Part shown: positions 33,739 through 42,507 of the stretch, in pieces
How positions within the stretch are numbered: position 1 is the first letter of the stretch
Layout of the letters: the number at the start of each line of letters is the position of its first letter
From: Streptomyces sp. ISL-94
GTDB lineage: Bacteria; Actinomycetota; Actinomycetes; Streptomycetales; Streptomycetaceae
Assembly (NCBI RefSeq): GCF_018614075.1
Contig: NZ_JAGGOZ010000117.1
Location: forward strand, 1 to 64,000
Direction of reading: 5' to 3'
DNA: 64,000 bases
Notes under the pieces: model-generated
What the model was told of the DNA's origin: nothing
What the model saw: only the letters and a program-made list of their open reading frames with translations
Database searches by the model: none
Program-made: the position numbers and the translations under genes

Positions 33739-34656
33739 GTGCACCACCTGCCACTCCCCGGCGGCCCCCTCCGGAGCCGAGACGCGCACCTGACCGTCCT
33801 CTACCGCGGTCCGCTCGCCTCGTGCGACTACGCCTGCCCGTACTGCCCGTTCGCCAAGCGGCGCGACACCCCGGAGCAGCTGCGGGCGGACCGGGCGGCC
33901 CTCGAACGCTTCACGGGCTGGGCGGCCTCCCACACCGAGGGCCGGCTCTCCGTCCTCTTCACCCCCTGGGGCGAGGGACTGGTCCGCTCCTGGTACCGAC
34001 GGGCCCTGGTCGAACTCTCGCACCGGCCGCGCGTCGAGCGCGTCGCCATCCAGACCAACCTCAGCTGCCGCACCGACTGGCTGGCGGACGCGGACCCCGC
34101 CACCGTGGCCCTGTGGTGCACCTACCATCCCGGCCAGACGCCGTACGAACGCTTCCTGGGGAAGGTGCGCGACCTCGCCGACCGCGGCATCCGGCACAGC
34201 GTCGGCATCGTCGGTCTGCCCGAGAACCTGGAGCACGCCCGCCGGCTGCGCGCCGCCCTGCCCGGCCACGTCTACCTCTGGGTCAACGCGGCCGAGGGTC
34301 ACACCTACACCGACGAGGAGGCCGCGGCCTGGACCGCCCTGGACCCGCTCTTCCCGTACAGCCGCCACCCGCACCGCTCGGCCGGACTGCCGTGCCGGAC
34401 GGGCGAGTCGGTCATCTCGGTGGACGGCGAGGGCACGGTCCGCCGCTGTCACTTCGTCCGTACGGAGCTGGGCAACCTCTACGACGGTTCCTACCGGGTG
34501 GCCCTCGCGCCGCGCCCCTGCCCGCTGGCCGTCTGTGACTGCCACATCGGGTACGTCCACCTGGAGACGCTGCCGCTCTACGACGTGTTCGCAGGCGGCG
34601 TCCTCGAACGCGTCCCCGCCGCCCCGGCCCCCACGCTTCTTCCCCTCGTCCGCTGA
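33739..34656 (+). CDS. STM4011-family radical SAM protein
   Basis: A 305-residue radical SAM protein starting at a GTG. The cluster motif CDYACPYC lies at residues 29-36. The C-terminal 80 residues contain several cysteines (RRCHF, RPCPLAVCDCHIG), suggesting auxiliary iron-sulphur ligands as in SPASM or twitch domains, which are typical of peptide or RiPP-modifying enzymes. It is the last gene of the STM4015-4011 operon. I see no obvious precursor peptide nearby. Confidence 0.9.
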   Translation: MHHLPLPGGPLRSRDAHLTVLYRGPLASCDYACPYCPFAKRRDTPEQLRADRAALERFTGWAASHTEGRLSVLFTPWGEGLVRSWYRRALVELSHRPRVERVAIQTNLSCRTDWLADADPATVALWCTYHPGQTPYERFLGKVRDLADRGIRHSVGIVGLPENLEHARRLRAALPGHVYLWVNAAEGHTYTDEEAAAWTALDPLFPYSRHPHRSAGLPCRTGESVISVDGEGTVRRCHFVRTELGNLYDGSYRVALAPRPCPLAVCDCHIGYVHLETLPLYDVFAGGVLERVPAAPAPTLLPLVR

Positions 34657-34933
34657 GGGCGGCGCCCGGCGTCCGGCGGACGACCGCGGCACACTCGCCC
34701 GGGTCCGGGCCATGGGCGCCGCAAACCGGTCGAACAGCAGCTCCACCAAGGCCCGCGGGACGGCGGGCGCCGAAACCGGCCAGCCCGGCTGGCATCGCTG
34801 TCGCGGGAGGCCCGGGCCGCGGCCGGGCGCAGCGGAACGGTCCGGCCGGTCGTGCACGGTCGGCCCGTGGTGTCGTGGCGGCCGCAGGCGGGGGACTGCG
34901 GCCGGGCCGGGCGACGGTGATCGCCGACGTCAG

Positions 34934-35665
34934 TCAGGCCGGGGCGTTCCAGGCGGTCGTCAGGCCGTCCAGCCACGCGGGCGGCAGCTCTGCGGCGTTC
35001 CACTCCTCCCGCAGCGCCTGCGGCGCGGCGATGAGCCGCTCCAGTACGGCGATGCTCGTGGCGGAGTGGAGGAGCGAATAGCGGCCGTGGACCGTGATCG
35101 TGCTGCCCGGTCCGAACGCAGCGAACAGCCGCTCCAGCCGGGTGCGGTGGGCCGCGGCGAACTGCGTCAGCCGCCCGGCGTACCCGGCCCGCTGCCGGGG
35201 GCTCATGGTGGTGAGGACGGCGGCGAGTACCTCCTCGGTCACCTCCGGATCCAGCTCCGAGGCCGCGGTGAACGACAGGTACAGGGGTGTGAGTGCCACC
35301 CGCGCCCGCTCCACCTCCATCCGCCCGGCCGGCGGACGCTCCCCGGCCGGGCCCGGCTGCCCCTCAGCCCCCACGACCCGTAGCAGGGTCCGCTCGGCAA
35401 CGGCGCCGAGCTCCTCCAGGAGGTGCCCGGCGCCGTCGAGCCAGCCCGACTCGTACGCCGCGCCCTTGTCCCCGGGCGCGCTCCGGGCGCCGCCGCTCAG
35501 CTCCTCGTGCGCGAGAGCCAGTGCACCCGCCTCGACGAGCCCGGTCAGTTCCCGCGCGTCATCGGAAGGGACCCCCGCCCGCGCGAGGAGCTGCAGCAGC
35601 GTCGTCCTCGCGTTGTCGACACTGACCTCGTCCGGCCACTGCCGTCCTTCGTCAGCCGCGTTCAT
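34934..35665 (-). CDS. Hypothetical helical protein
   Basis: A 243-residue, mostly helical soluble protein starting at the ATG at 35665 behind GAGGAGG. The frame stays open upstream to another ATG at 35860 (product start FRRRFRGSRDLL) behind GGGGGAAG, so a 308-residue form is possible. The sequence is Ala/Leu/Glu-rich, with no domain recognised. It converges on the STM4011 gene with a 277-base gap. Confidence 0.6.
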   Translation of the reverse strand: MNAADEGRQWPDEVSVDNARTTLLQLLARAGVPSDDARELTGLVEAGALALAHEELSGGARSAPGDKGAAYESGWLDGAGHLLEELGAVAERTLLRVVGAEGQPGPAGERPPAGRMEVERARVALTPLYLSFTAASELDPEVTEEVLAAVLTTMSPRQRAGYAGRLTQFAAAHRTRLERLFAAFGPGSTITVHGRYSLLHSATSIAVLERLIAAPQALREEWNAAELPPAWLDGLTTAWNAPA

Positions 35666-36459
35666 CGGGTCCTCCTCATCGCTCGGGTAGTGCGGTGTGT
35701 GCAACGTGATCGCTCCCTTCGACGGTCCAACGCCCGACAGCTGGGCTGTGCTCCCGGTGGCACAGCTCTGTCGGTCGGCACTGATCTCCGCCACCATGTC
35801 CGGGCTTGCCGGCACCACGTCCAGGAGGTCACGGGACCCCCGGAAGCGGCGACGAAACATCACGTCTTCCCCCCTCCCCCGGGGTGCCGGGGGCTCGCCC
35901 ATGACATACCGACCACACTGCCGGCCCCGCTCCTCGGCTCCGCACCCTTACGGTGCCTGCCGCACTGACGGCGCAGGGCCGGCACTGACTGCACTGCCTA
36001 TCCCCACGCCATTTCGCCTGCTCCCGCTCCTGGACGGGGACCCGGACGTCCAGGCAGGCGCGCTCGGGCTGCTGGACATGTCCGTCCTACACTCCTGCCG
36101 CTGTGTACGTATCCGCGGTGCTGAACGACCCACGCACCGTGGCACGCCACGAGAGTTGCTCCATCTGGGACGACCGCCCTCGGCCACTGCGGGCCGCCTT
36201 GCCGGAGTGGTCGGGTCAGGCCGCGGATTCAGCCGCCTGCGGCGAAACGACCGGCGAGACGACGGCACCGATCCGGGCGTCACCGACGCGGTCCGAGCTG
36301 TCCGCGGCACGATGTACGCCGCCGTCTCCTTGGATGTCTCCCATGACCGCGCACAGATCGAGCGCGCCGTCACGCTCGTACGCCGCTCCCGACCGCCATG
36401 CTCGGCATGCCCCGCGTCGGCCGGCCCGTCCGGCCACTCGTCCGGCAGGCAGGCCGACG
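35666..36459. other. Intergenic region, nothing firmly recognised
   Basis: About 790 bases. Near the right end a plus-strand frame reads AVRGTMYAAVSLDVSHDRAQ, which looks protein-like but has no start or family; it may be a relic. The left end holds an in-frame extension of the gene at 34934. No RNA or strong hairpin seen. Confidence 0.35.
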
Positions 36460-38190
36460 TCAGCGCACCTCGATGACCACGAGGCAGCTGTCGTCGGCGA
36501 AGTCGCCCCGCGGGTACAGCGCCATGATCGAGTCCAGGACGCCCTGGGCGCCGAGGCCGGAGCAGCTCGCCAGGCGCTTGCGGAGCGTCGCGATGCTGTC
36601 CGTGATGTCCTCGTCCCGGCGTTCCACGAGGCCGTCGGTGTACAGCAGCAGGATGTCGCCCGGCTGCAGCTCGACCTGGGCCGTCGCGTACCCGTCCCCC
36701 GGCAGCAGGCCCAGCAGCGGCCCGCGGTGAGATGCGTCCAGGGTCGTCGCCGTACGGCCGCGGAGCAGCAGCGGCGGCGGATGGCCCGCGCAGGCCCAGG
36801 TCAGGCGGCGCGCCGCGTCGATGTGCCCGATGACGGCGGTGGCCGTCTCGGCGGTCGGGTCGGCGCAGATCAGCTCGTTCAGCCAGGTGGTGAGGTCGCC
36901 GGCGTCCGTACCGGGCGTGTGGGCGAGACCGGCCAGCGCGTGCCGCTGCTGGGCCATCCGTGCGACCGCCCCCAGCCCGTGCCCGCACGCGTCACCGACC
37001 GCGAGCAGGATCCGGCCGTCCGGCAGCAGCCGGCACTTGTACCAGTCGCCGCCTACAGCGGCATCCGGCTCGGCCGGAAGGTAGGCCGCCGCCACGGCGT
37101 ATCCCCGTTCGGCGAGCTCGGAGGAGTGGGTGGGCAGGAGCGCCTCGCGCAGCGCCACGGCGACCCGGTGCTCGGCCGCCGCCTCCTCGATGATCCTTTC
37201 GGTCTGGCGACGGGTGGCCGCGAGCCGCTGTCTGCTGCGGACCTGCGCGGTCAGATCCCGCGCGATCAGGTACAGCGCCCAGGGCAGCCCGTCGGTGTCG
37301 ATCACCGGCCGGCCCACGACGTGGAGGTGGCGGACGTCACCGTGCACGCTGAAGCGGATGTCGGTGCCCGGGGGTTCCTCGCAGTCGAACAGAGCCCTCA
37401 GCAGCCGGCCGAACCGGGGTGCGTCCTCGATCAGCACCGCGTCGCACAGCTCCGTGAGCGTCATCCGGCCGTCCGGTCCCGTACGGAAGATCGCGGCCAG
37501 CCCATCCGACCAGGTGGTGGTGCCGGCGAGCAGGTCGAAGTGCGCCCATCCCATGGTGGCGATGTACTGCGCCTCGAGGGACATCAGCTCGGTGTGCGCC
37601 CTCGCCGGCCGCCAGGTCGCCAGCACCTTGCCGCCGCAGGTCGCGGCGTCGTACAGCAGCGTCGTACGGTGCAGCCGGCCGCTGCGCCATTCGGTGTAGT
37701 CGACGGGGTGTCCCTTGAGGGCGCGGCCGGTGCGGAGGACGCCCGTCAGCGCGTCGAGCAAGCCGGCTCCCCCGGCGCCCGGCCGCACCGCCAGCAGCCT
37801 GCGGCCCACCTGCCGGTCGGGCGGGTCCAGCCACTCCGCGGACCGGACGTGGTTTCCCGCCCGGACGACGAAGTCGACCGTACGGCCGTCGTCGTCCTTG
37901 ACGGGCTCGAGCAGCGCGGCCGACACCGGGATGGCGGGCAACGTGGCGCACACACAGCCCCAGGGGTCATGCTCCGCGGGGGCCTCGGCGCACTGGTGCC
38001 CGCGCTCCTCGCTGCCTCCGCAAGGACAGGCCTGCGGCGGGGGCTCCTCTGCCTCCGGCGAGGTGAGGGGCTGGTCGGGGGGCTCGCGCCGGATCCCGGC
38101 GGTGCGGCTCGCCGCGGCCCGCAGCGAGGCCACCTCGCGTGCGATGAGCAGCTTGAGTCCCTCGGGGTCCCCTGGAACGGCCGGAGTCAT
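36460..38190 (-). CDS. PAS-SpoIIE (PP2C) serine phosphatase with a Cys-rich N-terminus
   Basis: A 576-residue signalling protein. Residues 54-82 hold five cysteines (ACPCGGS, HQC, GCVC), which could bind a metal ion or be redox-active. A PAS-like region spans about residues 90-210 and a PAS with PAC about 220-345 (FDLLAGTTTWSDGLAAIF). Residues 350-576 are a SpoIIE phosphatase (ALLP, GGDWY, GDACGHG, LLLYTDGLVE, final DDSCLVVIEV). The ATG at 38190 has GGAAGG upstream. No anti-sigma gene is adjacent. Confidence 0.9.
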   Translation of the reverse strand: MTPAVPGDPEGLKLLIAREVASLRAAASRTAGIRREPPDQPLTSPEAEEPPPQACPCGGSEERGHQCAEAPAEHDPWGCVCATLPAIPVSAALLEPVKDDDGRTVDFVVRAGNHVRSAEWLDPPDRQVGRRLLAVRPGAGGAGLLDALTGVLRTGRALKGHPVDYTEWRSGRLHRTTLLYDAATCGGKVLATWRPARAHTELMSLEAQYIATMGWAHFDLLAGTTTWSDGLAAIFRTGPDGRMTLTELCDAVLIEDAPRFGRLLRALFDCEEPPGTDIRFSVHGDVRHLHVVGRPVIDTDGLPWALYLIARDLTAQVRSRQRLAATRRQTERIIEEAAAEHRVAVALREALLPTHSSELAERGYAVAAAYLPAEPDAAVGGDWYKCRLLPDGRILLAVGDACGHGLGAVARMAQQRHALAGLAHTPGTDAGDLTTWLNELICADPTAETATAVIGHIDAARRLTWACAGHPPPLLLRGRTATTLDASHRGPLLGLLPGDGYATAQVELQPGDILLLYTDGLVERRDEDITDSIATLRKRLASCSGLGAQGVLDSIMALYPRGDFADDSCLVVIEVR

Positions 38191-38751
38191 CAGGGGCCTG
38201 CCTTCCAGCTGGATCGTCCGGACAGGGCGCATGTCGTTGGTCGTCCGGTGGGGGGTCGTCCGGTGGGGGGCACACGGCCATGCTGCAAGCAGGGAGCGGA
38301 CGCCGCACGCGGGAATCCGCCACTCGGATGTGGCGCACGGCACACCACGGGGGGTTTGGAAGCCCCGGGGCCGGATAGACGCGCACTGTCGGCGCGTTGC
38401 CCCTTTGAGCGGTGTGGCAACCGGCGAGATCGGTGGTCGTACGCGGTTTTCGTTCCCCCCGGAACCGCGTACGGCCACCGGTTTATGTGCCGACCGCATA
38501 CCAGGACGAACGCGTGGCAGGCCGGGTCGGCATGGCGGCGCCGCGTCGTCCCGCCAAGGGGCCGGCACCGTCTGGCATCGTCGTCTGCCTCGGCTGCCAG
38601 GGGGCGGTCCCCGAGCGAGACAGCCCCGCGGGCGGCGCAGTCCACGACGAGCTCCCGCACGTCCGTGGCGCGGGGGGTCCGGTGCGCGGGGCAGGCCGGA
38701 CGCCTGTGGCTCCCCGACGCTGTGGGCGCCGGGGAGCCACATCCTCCCACG
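38191..38751. other. Intergenic region
   Basis: 560 bases upstream of the phosphatase gene. A 15-base direct repeat (ggtcgtccggtgggg) occurs twice at about 38237-38270, about 50 bases upstream of the start, and may be a regulator-binding site. No gene recognised. Confidence 0.35.
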
Positions 38752-38955
38752 TCAGCGGCCGCGGTCCGGGTCACGGTTCCGGTCGGCGGTGCGGCGCTGC
38801 GCCTGGGTGTTCGGGGTCAGCGCGTCTGCCGCCTCGCCGTCCTTGGTGCCGGGCATGACGGCGTTCTCGGCCTCCTCGCGCGCCTCCCGGTCGCCGCTCT
38901 CTCCCGGCGCCTTCGAGGGCGGGGCCGTCAGCGGGTGCTTGCCGTGCTCGCTCAT
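38752..38955 (-). CDS. Small polar hypothetical protein
   Basis: A 67-residue, highly charged protein (MSEHGKHPLTAPPSKAPGES start) with no hydrophobic core, likely disordered. It has a GAGCGCGAG leader and lies 22 bases downstream of the PRC-barrel gene on the same strand, so it probably belongs to the same operon. Short hydrophilic proteins of this kind accompany stress genes in Streptomyces; function unknown. Confidence 0.6.
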   Translation of the reverse strand: MSEHGKHPLTAPPSKAPGESGDREAREEAENAVMPGTKDGEAADALTPNTQAQRRTADRNRDPDRGR

Positions 38956-38977
38956 CTCTCGCGCTCCTCGTGCCGGG

Positions 38978-39346
38978 TCAGAGAGGACGGCCGCCGAACG
39001 CGCCGCCGGAGCGGTAGTACGCGCCCAGTTCGTCGTGGTACCCGGCGTCGCCGAGGTGCTTGTCGCGGTGGAACTCGGGGGCGTTCTTGATCTGCTCCTT
39101 CGTTCGGTCGACGTAGACCCTCTCCTCTGCCACGTCGATACGGGAGACGGTGCCGGCGGGCAGGAGGACCTCCTTGCCGAAGATCCACGGGCCGGTGTCG
39201 ACGACGATCCAGGCCGAGCCGGCCTCGTCCGAGTGCTTGTCGACCTTGCCGATGCTGCCGTCGACGGCCTCGACCTTGAATCCGGTCAGGTCCACGCCCT
39301 GCAGCCGGCCGGACGTCTCCCGGTAGCCCCACACGTTCTCACTCAT
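38978..39346 (-). CDS. PRC-barrel domain protein
   Basis: A 122-residue protein with a PRC-barrel in residues 10-90 (TGFKVEAVDGSIGKVDKHSD, SAWIVVDTGPWIFGKEVLLP). The C-terminus carries the conserved YHDELGAYYRSGG stretch. PRC-barrel proteins bind other proteins and often respond to stress. ATG at 39346 with a plausible AAAGGACA leader. It precedes the small polar gene at 38752. Confidence 0.85.
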   Translation of the reverse strand: MSENVWGYRETSGRLQGVDLTGFKVEAVDGSIGKVDKHSDEAGSAWIVVDTGPWIFGKEVLLPAGTVSRIDVAEERVYVDRTKEQIKNAPEFHRDKHLGDAGYHDELGAYYRSGGAFGGRPL

Positions 39347-39846
39347 GAAGAGTGTCCTTTCTGCTTGGCTGGGCTGTGATGCCTTGCGTGACAGCCCGCC
39401 TGCCCCGGTCGCCGGGTCTCACACGGGGCAGATGGGAGCGAACTTCGTCGCGCGGGCTCGTAGGGTACGGATCGCCCCGGCAAAGGGGGCCTCCGAGAGC
39501 GGTGTTCTGCGGCAGCGCGTCAGCAGCGGCCCGGCACGCCGGGATTCTGGACCTGCACCCCACCGGATCTGCTCGTCCCGCGCAGGGAGATCCCTTCATG
39601 CCACGGGACGAGTTCGGGGAAGTGGCGCTGGATCAGCTTGCCGGGTCGGGACTGCAGGAGCGGCGGTCCACTCGGCCGGGGGGCGTGGGAGCGGTCGTGG
39701 GCGTGGTCGAGCATCGGCTACACCGGCGGGCGTAGCGACTACCGGGTCCTCGCTCCCGCTAGGAAGCCGTGCTACACGGGGGGGTTGGCACCGCTCCCCG
39801 ACGAAGAGGGACCGCAGCAGCGGGAGTCGCACGCGGGGCATTCCAT
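39347..39846. other. Intergenic region, nothing recognised
   Basis: About 500 bases with open frames of low quality on both strands. No domain recognised. Together with the palindromes that follow, this makes roughly 700 bases without a gene. Confidence 0.35.
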
Positions 39847-39864
39847 GACCGTGCCGGCACGGTC
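39847..39864. repeat. Perfect 18-bp palindrome
   Basis: gaccgtgccggcacggtc is fully self-complementary. It immediately precedes a 13-bp-arm inverted repeat. It could be an operator or part of a compound hairpin. Confidence 0.5.
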
Positions 39865-39866
39865 AC

Positions 39867-39909
39867 GGAACCGTCTGCCTTCGGGAAAATCGCCGGGGCA
39901 GACGGTTCC
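39867..39909. repeat. Inverted repeat with 13-bp arms
   Basis: ggaaccgtctgcc pairs with ggcagacggttcc across 17 bases. Two bases separate it from the preceding palindrome. It may be a mobile-element end, a hairpin or a terminator relic. Confidence 0.5.
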
Positions 39910-39973
39910 GGGTGGGGCTTTGTGTAGCGACCGGGCCGCCATGGGGTGTGGATCCGTCTCAGCCACCCACGCA

Positions 39974-40005
39974 CTCGGCCCGCGGGGGCTGCCCCGCGGG
40001 CCGAG
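39974..40005. terminator. Strong GC hairpin downstream of the SRPBCC gene
   Basis: A perfect 14-bp stem (ctcggcccgcgggg and its complement) with a gctg loop lies 56 bases beyond the stop codon of the SRPBCC gene at 40061 and fits an intrinsic terminator for that transcript. Confidence 0.7.
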
Positions 40006-40060
40006 TTCGACATGACGGGAGTCGCCTGCCGGGGTCGTCCCCCGGCTGGCGAAGGGACGG

Positions 40061-40510
40061 TCAGAGGCGGCCGCGCCAGGAGCCCGTCTCGGCGCCGCGG
40101 TGCTCGATGAAGTGCTTGAACCGCTTCAGGTCGCCCTTGACCTGCCGGTCGACGAACCCGAGCTTGTCTCCGATGTTCTCCGCCATGCCTTCGGGGTCGA
40201 AGTCCATCATCAGGGTCACCTCGGTGTGGGCCGGGTCGATCGGCCGGAACGTGACCAGCCCCGACTGCTCACTCTGACCGCTCACGGTCACCCAGGCCAC
40301 CTTCTGGTCCGGGACCTGCTCGGTGATCTCCGCGTCGAACTCCCGCTCCACCCCGGCGACCTTCGTCACCCAGTGCGTGAGCGTGTCCGTGCGCTGCTCG
40401 ATCCGCTCCACGCCATCCATGAACTGGGGGAACGACTCGAACTGCGTCCACTGGTTGTAGGCCGTCGTCACCGGCACATCAACCTCGATCGATTCCTTCA
40501 CCTGCGACAT
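40061..40510 (-). CDS. SRPBCC-family protein related to the GvpZ core
   Basis: A 149-residue single-domain SRPBCC/START-like protein. The start VKESIEVDVPVTTAYNQWTQ and the internal EQVPDQKVAWVTVSG follow the same pattern as the SRPBCC domain of both GvpZ proteins in this window, but without their helical head and acidic tail. The ATG at 40510 follows GAAGGACA. Such domains hold a hydrophobic cavity and may bind lipid or polyketide-like ligands. A terminator hairpin follows the gene. Confidence 0.88.
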   Translation of the reverse strand: MSQVKESIEVDVPVTTAYNQWTQFESFPQFMDGVERIEQRTDTLTHWVTKVAGVEREFDAEITEQVPDQKVAWVTVSGQSEQSGLVTFRPIDPAHTEVTLMMDFDPEGMAENIGDKLGFVDRQVKGDLKRFKHFIEHRGAETGSWRGRL

Positions 40511-40913
40511 CAGATGTCCTTCCACAACTCGGGGCTCCGCCGGCGGCGGAGCCGTGAACATGACTCCCCTGCCCCACGCCCCTGCCCCGCTGTGCGGCAC
40601 CGACACCACCCGTCCGGGACCAGCATGCTGGCGTGTCCGCGGCAACCGGCCCACCAGTGGGCGGACCAGAGCCGCTCCCGCGCGCCTGCCGACGTGTCGG
40701 AAGACGATCCGGTTCGAGGGCCGAGTCGTGGAGCTCTTCCTCCACACCCGTACTGGTCCCCTGGAACTCTTCGCTGCGGACGCCGCCGCACGTCGCGCTG
40801 TCTCGACCTGCCGGCCGTACGGGGCGTGTCCTGTTGACTGCTGGCGCAACCTGCCGGCCTGCTCGTACGCTCCCGGGGCCGGAAAGCAGCCCGCTCATTG
40901 GCCACTGGCTCGC
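40511..40913. other. Intergenic region, nothing recognised
   Basis: About 400 bases between two minus-strand genes. It contains the leader of the SRPBCC gene. No recognisable gene or repeat. Confidence 0.35.
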
Positions 40914-41390
40914 TCACCACCAGCCGTTGGCCATCTCCAAGAGCAGGAGCAGGAGCAGGAGGGCGAGGGCGAGGAGGGTGGCTCTGGCTCTGGGGCTGAT
41001 TCCGTAGGCTGATTGCCCTCTCCACAAGAAGAGTGACGCCGCCAGGCCGGCGCAGGCGGCCGTGGTGAAGATGTGCAAGAGGAGCGGGCCCGGCTCGTTT
41101 GCGGTCGCTCCCATCGTGATGCGGTGGTCATAGGCCACGACGGCGACTACGACAGCGACCACGGTGCACAGGAGTGTGGCAATCAGCCGCCAGATACGCC
41201 CTTCCACTCCCCGCCGGCCAGGCTGCACCGGCTGCTGGTTCTCGGTGGCGCGCCGCCTCGGCGGGGGGCTTGCAGCGGCGGTGCGGAGCATGGTCAGGGC
41301 GCTGTCGATCTCGGTGAGACCTCGGGTATCGGTCTCGTCTACGGCGATACCGAAGCCGGTGAGCAGAACGTGATCGTCTGCAGCCGGCAT
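40914..41390 (-). CDS. Hypothetical membrane protein
   Basis: A protein of about 158 residues with three hydrophobic segments: residues 68-87 (RLIATLLCTVVAVVVAVVAY), about 100-120, and the C-terminal run ALALLLLLLLLEMANGWW. The first 65 residues are polar. The start is uncertain because no clear ribosome site precedes the ATG at 41390, and its 5' end abuts a relic read on the other strand. Family not recognised. Confidence 0.5.
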   Translation of the reverse strand: MPAADDHVLLTGFGIAVDETDTRGLTEIDSALTMLRTAAASPPPRRRATENQQPVQPGRRGVEGRIWRLIATLLCTVVAVVVAVVAYDHRITMGATANEPGPLLLHIFTTAACAGLAASLFLWRGQSAYGISPRARATLLALALLLLLLLLEMANGWW

Positions 41391-41680
41391 CACGTTGCGG
41401 ACGCACTGAGGCTGGCGGCGGCGATGACCGAGAAGAACGCACTGGCCGGTCTGGAACACGGCGGCGCGAAGGCGGTCGTCGCCCTCCCGACCGCAGCCCG
41501 GCCGGCGCGGAGCGCACGGCCCTGCTCCACGACCTCGGCGACGTGATCGAATCGCTCGGCGGCCGCTACACCGCGGGCCCGGACGTGGGGAGCAGCCCGG
41601 CCGACATGTCCGTGATCGCCGAACGCACCACGCATGTCTGCTGCCGGCCCGTCGAGGACGGCGGCAGCGGCGACTCCCGG
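41388..41680 (+). pseudogene. Relic of a Glu/Leu/Phe/Val dehydrogenase gene
   Basis: One frame reads HHVADALRLAAAMTEKNALAG and the next reads ERTALLHDLGDVIESLGGRY, TAGPDVGSSPADMSVIAERT and PVEDGGSGDS. Joined, these follow the central part of amino-acid (leucine/valine) dehydrogenases, including the lysine-containing MTEKNALAGL segment. A frameshift lies near 41500 and both ends are lost. No intact copy is present in the window. Confidence 0.75.
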
Positions 41681-41820
41681 TGTACGAGGGTGTTGGCCAC
41701 GTCCGGTTGATCGTGCTCGACATCCAGTTCCTGCCCGAGGACCAGTACGGTCCGGTCGTCGCTCTCGATCAGGTCACCGAGCGCGGTCATGGACCCTCCC
41801 GCCGTCTGGGAGCCGGAGCC

Positions 41821-42180
41821 TCAGCTGTCGGCCAGGGTGCGGCCGAGGAGGAGCAGGCGGTCCCAGTGGCGCTGCAGTGCGGAGGGGTTGAAGACGTCGG
41901 TGTCGGCCATGGTGAAGCCGTGGACGGTGCCGGGGTGGATCTCGCAGGTGTGGCGACACCTGCGGTGTCCAAGGCCTGGTTGAGCTCGCTGACGGCCTCG
42001 GGCCGCATGTCGTTTTCTGCGAGGCCGAGGTGGACTGGGGCGGCGAGCTTGGGGACGAGGAGGTGCGGGCTGTCGGGCGTGTCGGTGACCAGGGGGCCGG
42101 GGTGGAATCCGGCGACGGCGGCCACCTGGTCGCCGTACTTGCGCCACCCATTTGACGCTCCATCAGACCCCAGTGGCGAT
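41821..42180 (-). pseudogene. Relic of a dienelactone hydrolase gene
   Basis: One frame gives GDQVAAVAGFHPGPLVTD, APVHLGLAENDMRPEAV and ELNQALDTAGV, and after a shift EIHPGTVHGFTMADTD and LQRHWDRLLLLGRTLADS. These are the middle and C-terminal parts of dienelactone hydrolase, including the catalytic His of VHGF. The N-terminal part is degraded. It lies next to another relic, suggesting a decay zone. Confidence 0.7.
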
Positions 42181-42507
42181 TGAACATCACCGGGACCCGA
42201 ACTGTGACCCGCCCACCGGCAGCACCTGCCGCCACCCGGGGCGGAAAGACGCCCGCGAAGGAGGACGGTCACGAGCTCGCCTGGCCGACGGCCGCGCCTC
42301 CGGGCCGCAGGGTTGCGGCCGGCGGGAGCCGAAATGCGGCCGCGATTTCGGCGACCTAGCATAAAGGGTGGTCCCGAATGGCGGGTGGCGTGTGCCTCCG
42401 GCCGCGGCGACGTTCCTCAACTCCCTCTCGCCCGATGTTCGATCGGATGGCGCGCAGGGCAGAGCGGCGTATTTGCTCCCTCCCCCCTGGGGAAGAAGGA
42501 GAAGGCT

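Noticed and set aside
32296-34857. An 853-codon minus-strand open frame
   Set aside because: It is antisense to the two radical SAM genes; low-complexity Gly/Val/Asp-rich sequence.
36103-39090. A 995-codon plus-strand open frame
   Set aside because: It is antisense to the SpoIIE phosphatase and the small polar gene, with His/Gln/Arg-rich composition and no ribosome site; it is a GC-bias shadow.
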